A DNA stretch of 64,000 nucleotides from Casuarius casuarius (taxonomy: Eukaryota; Chordata; Aves; Casuariiformes; Casuariidae), in NCBI GenBank assembly GCA_003342895.1, contig PTFA01000050.1, positions 4,236,215-4,300,214 on the forward strand, given 5' to 3'. Below the pieces are notes generated by a model, which saw only the letters and a program-made list of their open reading frames with translations, was not told where the DNA came from and ran no database searches. Both the position numbers and the translations under genes were made by a program. Shown here in pieces: positions 24,201 through 31,774 of this stretch. Every line of letters starts with the position of its first letter. Positions within the stretch are counted from its first letter, which is position 1.

Positions 24201-27200
24201 AAAATAAGTTTCATATATTTTTAAATAATCTAGTGCTAAGCAAATATTCTAACTGAAAATAGTGAATCTGTGCTTATCTTCTTTTCAGATCATTAAGCTA
24301 TTTATAATTATATGAAGCCAACCATGAAAACAATCAATGTTTCTGAAAAGATTTACATAAATGAACTAACTGTGCATGACAGTCACTTCACACATACCTG
24401 GTGCTGCTTGCAGATTTGACAAAGTAATTCAGCTAACAGCAGTGTTAAAAATCAATGTATTTGATTTCTGGCTTGATTCAATACATGAATAATGCTAGAT
24501 ATTAACAACACTGAACATTGCCCCAGTCTTAGGAAGCAGTTACGAGAAGAGTCCAGCTATGTCCTTGAAGTGCTGTACTGGACCCAGTCAATCATCGTGA
24601 CTGTTAGAGAGACTCTACTGNCCAAATAACAAACAACAGAAAATGAAGTCCAGGTGTCCCATCTTTATGAATGTGTGAACATAAGCCATTAAAGAGACTA
24701 CGCAGGAACATAAACTACAGGCAGGAACATAAACTACAGACTGTGATGCGGGATGGAGAAGCAGCAGCAGAATGCATCATTCAGAAAGATACAAACATGA
24801 AAAAATTTCCCTATACAGGGAAATAAGGAGGGGAATGTGTCTTGCATCATAATTCTTTGTCTGCTATTCCAGAAGCGGTGCAACTCCATATGGGTCCATA
24901 CTGAAACATCAGCAAATACACATGGATCCTTATCAGCCATTCTGGACACCACTTCCATACATCTTACTTTCTCTCACAGTAAAAAATATTTTTAATAGAC
25001 ATTGTAGCCTGTTACATACATATCCTTTTTGAGCTATTCTATATAAAAGANAAATTGGACCATTATTTATAAAGCAAAGCTTGCACATTCTTTCCAAATT
25101 GAGAAGGAAGAACTACCTAGATATTTTTCCCCGTGCATGCCAAGAGGCCAAAGTCTTGGAACCAAATAGTAGAGTGTCTATCATACACCTACGCTATTTA
25201 ATATATAACTGACTCCACTTATAATAGACATTTCTGTGATAAAAATATCACATTACTGAAGCAGAGAAAGGGAACACCAACTTCTTGTCCAATGTCCTGA
25301 AGCCATAAAGAATTCACTATGTATATTATACAACATCCTGAAGACATTTTTTTTTTGTATTTTTTAACATGAAGAACATGCATAGATGTATAAAATCTTC
25401 TTTAGAGGAACTTTCTCNTTAATTTATTTCTTCAAATTTCTAACTATAGCTAGATAGATAGATAGGTAAAAAAGCTAAACTGTGCTCTCTCTTAATCCCT
25501 GCATTAGCTCTAATAGAAGGATCTAAGAGCTTTGATTCACAAGCAGGAATGACTTATGTGTCTGCAGTTACTGAAATCTCTTGCAATTACTGAAACATTT
25601 ACAGTCCTGNGCAAGCTGAAATCTGATTTGCCTTAACATATTACTGGGCTCTAAAATGCAGATGTTCAGGAACTGCTTCAGAACCAGCTATGCCATCTAC
25701 ATAGCAGATGCACAGCAGATTGAATAAATATATAATTGATGGGAAGCATGTGATTTTTAAGTATTTTGTTTTTTAAAGACAAGTATTAAAGCCTTCCTCC
25801 ATTATCTGTGTTGGGTGACTGTCTCTTTCTGCTACCCAGTTTGAGCATGAAAATTGTTTGTGGCATTGATAATACATCTTGAAAGCAACCAAATGAACAT
25901 AGAGTAAACTACCCGATAATAACTGATGTGCAGGAAAAGTCATTGTGTTTAAACCGTAAAGAGAAAAAGAATGAATATGCATGTTAAAGAACATAAAAGG
26001 AATTTACTAGTTTGGGGCAACGTGCGAGTNTTGGAAATTCCTAATATTGTCTTCCTCTTCTTTTCTGCAGCTCCCTGCTCAGGCAGCACTTACTTCTGCC
26101 ATAGCAACATGTGCATCAATAATTCTTTAGTCTGCAATGGCATTCAAAACTGTGCATACCCTTGGGATGAAAATCACTGCAGAGGTGAATACAATGCAAA
26201 GTATAACCTTTATGATCCAGCGTGGTCAGTTTGCCTTTCAAGAAAAATCACNAAATGTCTTTGTCTGAAAATATCCTGAAGACAGTTGTTCTATTAATCT
26301 TAGGAAGGTGTTTCAAATCTTAAATTTAAACTCAGGAGGCACATGAGCATAGTGAAGATTGATCCTACTGCTTATTAGTTAAAGCCTTTCTTCCTCTTCA
26401 AAATTTACTTTCCATTTTAAAAGGACATTAGCTTAATAAGAAATAGAATTTACTATTTGCCAGGTTGCATCCTACCCATTCCTAAAATTTAAATGAAGCA
26501 AGGTTTGTAGGGACAGGTAATATCTTTTATTAGAAAAAGTGATACAGCTGGAAAGAGAGAGACAAGCCTTCAAGCACCAAAGGCCTTTTTTCAGGTCTGA
26601 AATAGAAGCAGCAATCTTCAAAGCTAAATACAGTTTTTAAACATTTGTTTTGATTTTAACTTGTTAATCATTTAGACCATCTGAGAGTTAATGCAACTGC
26701 TGCGTATGGTAGTAGAGGAACTGGGAGGAAGGAGGGATTGTTAGCAAGGTAAGAAGTCATTATCACTTAGAGAAACAGGCACACATGTAAATCACTGCTT
26801 CTAGAACACAGCAGGGGAGTAGTCTTGTTTAAACCATCACAACTACAGTAAGACTGTTTCAGTCTCAGCTTTAGTAGGGAGAACTCATGATTTGAAGAAA
26901 CTGTCATTTTACTAGACCACATGTAATAAAAATGTATTTACCTGTGTTGCAACAATAACTGAATTTTCAGAGTTGGAAAAAAAAATTAAGATCAATTTTT
27001 TTCTTCCTATAACAAATAAGCAAAAAAAAAAAGCTTGAATTTGTTTTCTGACAAATACAGTGGTATAAATAAATCTGAAAACAAAACAAGTCCTGAAAGT
27101 TTAATTAGAATATTAGCTCAATTTCAAAGAAAAATTCTGCTTAACTGCAGAAATTGTCAAAACCTTCTCTGCAGAAAAGTCTTAAAATAAAATAGTTTAC

Positions 27201-29842
27201 ATTTATTTATTAAAAGATTTAAGTTTCATTTCTCTGTTCAGAAGCCTTATTTTAAACTGTATTTTGGGAAAACATTATCAAAAAAAAAAAAAAAATCACA
27301 CAGTTCTAAGAGATACCCTAATGCAAGGTATATTATGCAAACTCTCCAGTTAACAAAACTGATCAGTGACCCCCGAGTCTTCAGTATAACAGAAAGTTTC
27401 CTCTAAACAATTCTTAGTTTTGTTAATATTCAATATGTTCCCTCTTTGATGTAACTTCTGTTTCCTATCTCTACAAGTGCTTTTTTGCANTCTTGCCTAG
27501 AATCTGCAATTTGCTAACCTGCTACAGTGTTTCAAAAATGAATGCCATAAAGACTATGTAACAGCATGAAACAACAGTGTCCTTCCCCATATTTGTAAAT
27601 TGATGTGCCTAGTGCTAAATGATCTACCGTTTTTTATGTTAGATGAAGTCTAAATTCTGCTTTAATACTTATACAGCAGACAATTAAAAGACTGCTGAAA
27701 ACTGGATTCAGCTTGCTATCCAAGGTAGACTGAAGGGAGACTGATGAAACTAAATCAGCAATTTTCTCAGCTTCTACATTTGTGTAGGCTTCTCAGTTGT
27801 GCCCTAACACTTCAGGCACCTAAAGTTCTCATNTTGTCCATATCCACAACTGCCTAACAATCTGAGCATGTTGACACCTACCTTATGCCTAAGCCCAGTG
27901 AGACTTAAAAAGAAGGAAAAATATATATATATATTGTTCAATTTCTTTTAAGAAAATAAATTAAAGATTTCACCTTCTGCATAATAGCTTTTGATGAGAA
28001 CATATTCCAAGAACTAAGAAATCTAGATGCAGATGAGAACCGACGTAGGACTGACACCTGTATTTCCCATACGTGTGCGCTGACATTGAGTTCTAAGCAA
28101 GAAAGGCCAAGGGGTGCAGTCAGCTTTCACATTAAAGCTATAAACATAAGTCAGAGTAAAGAGTCTAAACGCTGAAGTNGAACAGTACTTCAGACTTCAC
28201 CATCCTTATTTCTTATTAGCCAATTCCTTTGAACTCTCTGTTCAGTATACGGCTTGTTTTGGATAGCAGACCATGGGGTATCTGACTCTCTCCGTGCACT
28301 GCGTAGTGTACTTAGGTGCCTGACACAAAATTCCAGATGTTAGAAGCCAGATATCTTAAAACAGCCTGTAACATTTAGGCAACTACATTTTCACTCTTAA
28401 ATGCTTTTTTTCCCCAGTGATTATTTTAGATTCTGTTAGTGTACAATTCTTTCAGTCACCTAGGACGAGTACTTTTATAAAACAGAAAACTGGAAAATTT
28501 TGTCTTCAAATAGGTATTTTAGGTATGGGAAACCATCTTAATCTAATGCTGCCATCTTGTGTGTTTTCATAAGAAGTGCTACCGAACAGTGCCCCAGGAT
28601 TTGGGTTGGGTTTTGGTTTTTTTGTTTTTCCCAACTGACTTTATTANTGGACTGTTGCAATCAGAATGTATCTGAACTTCCCTGCACCAAAATAGGCAAA
28701 ACGGAGTTACACAACAGACACGGTCATTAATTTTGCAAAGTGAAAACAAATAGCATGGTCAGTTTTACATCACTGCTGTTATATCATCTTACTTTTAAAA
28801 AAGAAATAGATAATCTTAACTCTAGGTTTCCATCCACTGTCAATGTGGACATTACCAATAGCACCAAATTGTGACAAGGAAGCAGCATTTGTAGCTGTAA
28901 AAAAAAAATCCTCTTTAAATCAAGGATTTTAGAACGTGAACTGAATTCATGTAGGTTCAGCAATGGAGCCCCATCCTAGCAGAGTCAGCATGCACTAGCC
29001 ACAGAATTCTGCTGTCACTGAATTATCATATGGTAGCTATTAATAAAGACAGGGAATTAGACTTGCTGAACAAATGCACAGAGCCAACATGACAAATCTC
29101 AGTGACATACACTTGCAGTCTCCAGTACCATGAAGTCATTATTTCACTAATAATATAGCATCCACATGGCGATCAGAATATAGCTTGATTTGCTTTAATA
29201 CATTCTCAAAAAAGTGAACAATAATAAAAGTTTTATATTAATCCCCCTTTTTTCTTTACAGAAAAGAAAAAGACTGGATTGTTTGAACAAATCACCAAAA
29301 CTCATGGAACAATCATTGGCATCACATCAGGGATAGTTTTAGTTCTTCTTATCATTTCAATTCTAGTGCAAGTAAAGCAACCTCGCAAAAAGGTTATGGC
29401 TTGCAAGACTGCTTTCAATAAAACTGGTTTCCAAGAAGTATTTGATCCTCCACATTATGAACTATTTTCACTAAGGGACAAAGAAATTTCTGCAGATTTA
29501 GCAGATTTATCAGAAGAACTTGAAAACTATCAGAAAATGAGACGCTCTTCAACAGCTTCTAGATGCATTCACGACCACCACTGTGGCTCTCAGGCCTCTA
29601 ATATAAAACAAAGCAGGACAAACCTCAGCTCTGTGGAACTTCCCTTCCGCAATGATTTTGCGCAACCTCAGCCAATGAAAACATTTAATAGCACATTCAA
29701 GAAAAGTAGTTACANTTTCAAACAAGCGCATGACTGCCCTGAGCAAGTCATAGAAGACAGGGTTATGGAAGAGATTCCCTGTGAAATCTATGTTAGAGGA
29801 AGAGAAGATACTGCACAAGGTTCATTATCTATTGACTTTTAA
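12236..29842 (+). CDS. NETO2: NETO2, neuropilin and tolloid-like 2 (spliced; first coding exon missing)
   Basis: Eight exons join in frame to give a signal peptide core, two CUB domains, an LDL receptor class A module, one transmembrane helix and a long cytoplasmic tail, the architecture specific to NETO1/NETO2. The sequence is NETO2 rather than NETO1: the tail ends in ...LSIDF, whereas NETO1 ends in a TTRV-type PDZ ligand, and stretches such as [19 protein letters not shown] and [15 protein letters not shown] match NETO2 as I remember it. Family knowledge: NETO2 is a neuronal type I membrane protein that binds kainate receptor subunits and slows their desensitisation; it is also reported to bind KCC2 and the scaffold GRIP. 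The join is 12236-12292, 13796-13936, 15990-16238, 18601-18645, 18735-18862, 22210-22438, 26071-26184, 29262-29842. With 34 nt from exon 1 this gives 525 residues. No frameshift or internal stop is seen, so the gene looks intact. Residue numbers in the exon entries assume the standard 11 codons plus 1 nt in exon 1. Confidence 0.96.
12293..13795 (+). other. NETO2: NETO2 intron 2
   Basis: 1503 bp, from gtacag to a T-rich acceptor (ttttttttcccttag). It contains a 21-bp duplication ('tattataagcattc' at 13266-13279 and 13287-13300). The ORF at 12933-13310 has no recognisable domain. Nothing else stands out. Confidence 0.9.
13796..13936 (+). CDS. NETO2: NETO2 exon 3: start of CUB1
   Basis: 141 bp, phase 1-1, residues 31-77. 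It begins [18 protein letters not shown] and ends NQECIYILE. It carries the first two CUB1 cysteines (TQC and QEC) and the conserved [11 protein letters not shown] turn typical of CUB domains. The junction codon with exon 2 is GGT (Gly); human NETO2 has Asp there, as I recall. The donor is gaag|gtacag. CUB1 is part of the extracellular region that contacts kainate receptors. Confidence 0.96.
13937..15989 (+). other. NETO2: NETO2 intron 3
   Basis: 2053 bp. It contains an AT-only simple repeat at 14382-14453 and otherwise AT-rich unique-looking sequence. The acceptor is a T-run followed by tatgcntag, with an N at -4 that does not disturb the AG. Confidence 0.9.
14382..14453. repeat. (TAATT)n-like AT simple repeat
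   Basis: Runs of attaatt and aattaa units with flanking A-runs form a 72-bp stretch of pure A/T, largely self-complementary. It is likely to be length-variable and could form a cruciform or hairpin. Confidence 0.85.
15990..16238 (+). CDS. NETO2: NETO2 exon 4: rest of CUB1
   Basis: 249 bp, phase 1-1, residues 78-160. It starts [20 protein letters not shown] and ends [12 protein letters not shown]. It holds the third and fourth CUB1 cysteines (FEC and RYC). The acidic positions in FDHLEVRDG and TSDEE are where calcium-binding CUB domains carry ligands. The donor is ccag|gtaaat. The G from exon 3 completes the first Ala codon. Confidence 0.97.
17422..17435. repeat. Poly-C run (14 C)
   Basis: Fourteen consecutive C inside intron 4; prone to length polymorphism and to sequencing error. 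Confidence 0.9.
17808..17845. repeat. 19-bp tandem duplication
   Basis: The unit 'gtgtgcccatatcttttgr' is present twice head to tail (17808-17826, 17827-17845), differing only at the last base. Confidence 0.9.
18601..18645 (+). CDS. NETO2: NETO2 exon 5: 45-bp CUB1-CUB2 linker exon
   Basis: 45 bp, phase 1-1, residues 161-175, encoding [15 protein letters not shown]. This is the linker between the two CUB domains, with no cysteine. The acceptor (tctattacag) is strong. The donor ccag|gtctag is weak beyond the invariant GT. The following intron is only 89 bp. Because the exon is symmetric, skipping it would keep the frame and shorten the linker by 15 residues. Confidence 0.93.
18646..18734 (+). 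other. NETO2: NETO2 intron 5 (89 bp)
   Basis: A very short intron from gtctag to a pyrimidine-rich acceptor, gttctctctag. If retained, the reading frame runs into TGA at 18678-18680 after 11 extra codons. See the findings list for the consequence. Confidence 0.9.
18735..18862 (+). CDS. NETO2: NETO2 exon 6: first half of CUB2
   Basis: 128 bp, enters in phase 1 and leaves in phase 0, residues 176-218. It runs from [20 protein letters not shown] to [11 protein letters not shown] and carries the first two CUB2 cysteines (DC and VDC). An N at 18775 is the third base of a CGN codon, so it stays Arg whatever the base. The donor is taag|gtgggt. Confidence 0.96.
18863..22209 (+). other. NETO2: NETO2 intron 6
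   Basis: 3347 bp, acceptor ttttctaacag. It holds a hAT/Charlie-like terminal motif at 20289-20306 and a short (AC)n near 20932-20943. Otherwise AT-rich sequence with no recognised element. Confidence 0.9.
22210..22438 (+). CDS. NETO2: NETO2 exon 7: second half of CUB2
   Basis: 229 bp, phase 0 to 1, residues 219-294. It begins [20 protein letters not shown] and ends [11 protein letters not shown]. It supplies the third and fourth CUB2 cysteines (NEC and KFC). The stretch [15 protein letters not shown] is nearly invariant between NETO1 and NETO2 as I recall them. The donor is gatc|gtaagt, close to ideal. Confidence 0.97.
22964..22990. promoter_or_regulatory. MEF2-type site next to an NRF1-like site
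   Basis: CTAAAAATAG at 22964-22973 matches the MEF2 consensus YTAWWWWTAR exactly. A few bases on, CGCACATGCGCT (22978-22989) resembles the NRF1 palindrome YGCGCAYGCGCR with about two differences. Function is inferred from motif match only. Confidence 0.3.
24702..24739. repeat. 19-bp exact tandem duplication
   Basis: The unit 'gcaggaacataaactacag' occurs twice head to tail (24702-24720, 24721-24739) with no mismatch, which suggests a recent event. Confidence 0.92.
26071..26184 (+). CDS. NETO2: NETO2 exon 8: LDL receptor class A module
   Basis: 114 bp, phase 1-1, residues 295-332. It encodes one complete LDLa module from [15 protein letters not shown] to [12 protein letters not shown] with the six expected cysteines (PPC, YFC, NMC, LVC, QNC, NHC) and the acidic WDENHC calcium-binding end. 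An N-glycosylation sequon (NNS) is present. The donor is agag|gtgaat. A single exon for a single module is the usual arrangement for LDLa domains. Confidence 0.97.
26185..29261 (+). other. NETO2: NETO2 intron 8
   Basis: 3077 bp, acceptor ttttttctttacag. It contains a sauropsid-type dispersed repeat fragment (26498-26613), A-runs near 27283-27296, a short (AT)n at 27921-27934 and a YY1-like motif at 28548-28561. No coding sequence is seen. Confidence 0.9.
26498..26613. repeat. Old dispersed repeat fragment (sauropsid, unnamed)
   Basis: Blocks such as 'gcaaggtttgtagggacagg', 'taatatcttttattaga' and 'tttttcaggtctgaaa' resemble a repeat I have seen many times in bird, turtle and crocodile DNA. 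I cannot give its family name with certainty; it may be a MITE-like element. Confidence 0.4.
29262..29842 (+). CDS. NETO2: NETO2 exon 9: transmembrane helix and cytoplasmic tail
   Basis: 581 bp of coding sequence ending with TAA at 29840-29842, residues 333-525. It starts [16 protein letters not shown], then the transmembrane helix (about 348-368, [20 protein letters not shown]), a basic stop-transfer stretch KQPRKK, and a long tail. Recognisable tail blocks are [37 protein letters not shown] and [14 protein letters not shown]. The last residues, SIDF, fit a class II PDZ ligand (hydrophobic at 0 and -2), consistent with the reported GRIP interaction. The N at 29715 leaves codon 29714-29716 (AnT) undefined; Thr is expected from orthologs. 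The terminal exon also carries the 3' UTR. Confidence 0.97.
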
Positions 29843-29884
29843 CTTCCTAATGAAGGTGATAACAGTGTACATACAGGATGCTTG

Positions 29885-29907
29885 TGTATATANTGACAGT
29901 GTATATA
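29885..29907 (+). promoter_or_regulatory. Paired Pumilio response elements in the NETO2 3' UTR
   Basis: TGTATATA occurs at 29885-29892 and again at 29900-29907, both exact matches to the PUM1/PUM2 RNA site UGUANAUA. The first begins 42 nt after the stop codon. Pumilio proteins repress or destabilise bound mRNAs, including dendritic ones. Binding here is inferred from the motif. Confidence 0.45.
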
Positions 29908-30215
29908 TTAAAAATGTACCATATGCAGCGTGTGAGATGCACACACTTTTAGCTTACTGTATTTCATTAAAAAAAGTCTTCGTAACTAATTGTTGAAAAA
30001 CAGTGGACTCCCTCCAATCTTCCCAAGCTACCTATCCAGCTGAGCAACAACACAGAGGCTTTGCATGGAAATTACTAGTTCAGGATATCGNGGAAAAAAC
30101 AACCACCAATCATTGGTCACTGAAAACAATGACTACTACCTGCCTCTTCCTGTCTTTTCCTCTTCCTTTGATGTCTGCTTTTCAAGACAATTTTAACACC
30201 TCAGTTACTTACATA

Positions 30216-30221
30216 AATAAA
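30216..30221 (+). terminator. Proximal poly(A) signal AATAAA
   Basis: AATAAA followed within ~35-60 nt by a GT-rich tract (ggtgtcttattgtgtttgtc, about 30253-30272). Good candidate for a short 3' UTR form of NETO2. Confidence 0.5.
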
Positions 30222-31070
30222 AGTGGTTAAGTGCACCACGCGTATGTCAACATAGGTGTCTTATTGTGTTTGTCAAATTGAAGGTAGAGCTATTGTGTTA
30301 AGTGCCAGTTAACATTCAAGAATTATGTTACAGCAATCTGTTTCACCTTGTCTATCATTTATATTGCCTTTAATTACTGGTTCCTCACTCAATGTTTTGT
30401 GAGAAATAAGTGTAAAGGATTACTGCCTTTTAGCAATATTTTATATTAATATTAGTTATATTAAATTTAGTACCTTTGGGAATATATAATCTTTGCAGCT
30501 TGTNGTTAAAATTCAATGAAGTTCTCAAATGGTATTCTAGATAAAAACTTTTACAAAAACAAATGTTTTGTTTCCAGGAGGCTTATGATGTTAAAAGATC
30601 CTACCATATATTATATACCCTTGTGACTCCACTGATTTCACAGCTCTTTAGTTAGAAAACAATATTGTTCCTGTGTTTTCCAAGTATTTACATAAAAAGA
30701 CTGTACTGTGTATTTGTCTCTTAAAATAGCCTTGTACTCCCTATGGAGCCACTCTCCTCTACTGAAATCAGTGATAGATACTTTGAGCTCATGTCCTGCT
30801 TGCGTGAAGAGAANGGCTCGGAGGTCTGTGTGATCAAAGTACATGAAGATACTGGACACAAGGAGAAATCACAAAGCAACTTGTATTAGCCTTTATGGCA
30901 GCCTTCTTGAGCCCCTTGTTTCCACTTGCAAAATTGCACATTTCATACCTTTTTTAATGGTGGTTTTGACCTAATTTTAACATTTTTACAATATAGAACA
31001 TTTTTAAAATATAATAATTCTCCTTGTGATTTTTAGACTTTTGTATAGTTTGATACTGTACAGACTATTT

Positions 31071-31076
31071 ATTAAA
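31071..31076 (+). terminator. Distal poly(A) signal ATTAAA
   Basis: ATTAAA, the commonest variant signal, preceded by TGTA (31043, 31057) and followed by a TG-rich element from 31101. Probably the main 3' end of NETO2. Confidence 0.5.
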
Positions 31077-31200
31077 TCAAAATCTAGCACCTGTACAGCA
31101 GGCTTGTTTCAGTGTCCATATTAGCAGCTCTGAATAACACGCAGTGACTGCTATGCACATTGCAATTTGCCAAGAATACTTTTAAGATGACTTCTGTATT

Positions 31201-31278
31201 AGCCTACCTTTTACTCCCTGCTTCATTTCGGTTTATTTTAGCCTACCTTTTACTCCNTGCTTCATTTCGGTTTATTTT
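31201..31278. repeat. 39-bp tandem duplication
   Basis: A 39-bp unit (beginning agcctacctttt, ending tttcggtttatttt) is present twice, at 31201-31239 and 31240-31278, identical except for one N at 31257. It lies ~100-200 bp past the likely gene end. Confidence 0.93.
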
Positions 31279-31570
31279 GGTATTTCATTTACAGGAAACA
31301 TTTTCACTAAACATGACCTACCAGCTTGCAATCACTGTTCACATCCTTTACTTACAAAAGTACAGAAAAGTCATAGTTACTGTGAAATATTTTTGTTGTG
31401 ATGACTGTAGTATAAAAAGTGTATCTTAATATATGATCCTAGCAACTGAAACATCTTTTCTTTAAAGGAAAATAAGGACAACAGCTACAATCACTGATTT
31501 TCATTAGAATGATTAAAAAAAAGAAGTCTTACACCAGGCTTAGAATATAATTAAGTTAAAAAAAAAAAGA

Positions 31571-31590
31571 GAGACAGACAGACAGACAGA
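31571..31590. repeat. (GACA)n microsatellite
   Basis: About four to five copies of gaca/caga after an A-run, ending in agaaag. Confidence 0.85.
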
Positions 31591-31695
31591 AAGAATTGGT
31601 CAACACTGAAAATTCTCAGTGCTTCCTAACTTCGGAATTATTAGGCCTGTCTGATATGTAGAAGGAACTCAATCAGAAGCTCATTGATCAGGCCC

Positions 31696-31774
31696 NNNNN
31701 NNNNNNNNNNNNNNNNNNNNNNNNNNNNNNNNNNNNNNNNNNNNNNNNNNNNNNNNNNNNNNNNNNNNNNNNNN
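31696..31774. other. Assembly gap (79 N)
   Basis: A run of 79 undetermined bases, the only multi-base gap in the window. It lies just downstream of the NETO2 3' end in intergenic DNA and interrupts no recognised feature. Confidence 0.99.

Larger units (their letters stand above)
22439..26070 (+). other. NETO2: NETO2 intron 7
   Basis: 3632 bp, acceptor cttcttttctgcag. A relatively GC-richer patch at about 22750-23340 contains a perfect MEF2-type site and an NRF1-like site. A 19-bp duplication lies at 24702-24739 and a short GATA repeat near 25450-25466. No coding exon is visible. Confidence 0.9.
29843..31095 (+). other. NETO2: NETO2 3' UTR (probable extent)
   Basis: Sequence after the stop has no coding potential. 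Its end is inferred from an ATTAAA at 31071-31076, preceded by TGTA motifs and followed by a GT-rich stretch at 31101-31117. A shorter 3' UTR of about 400 nt could end after AATAAA at 30216. Two Pumilio-type elements lie at 29885 and 29900. ORFs at 29781-29996 and 30003-30230 fall inside this UTR and look spurious. Confidence 0.6.

Noticed and set aside
29781..30230. Two + strand ORFs overlapping or following the NETO2 stop
   Set aside because: They lie in another frame of the tail exon and in the 3' UTR, with no family resemblance and in-frame ambiguous bases.
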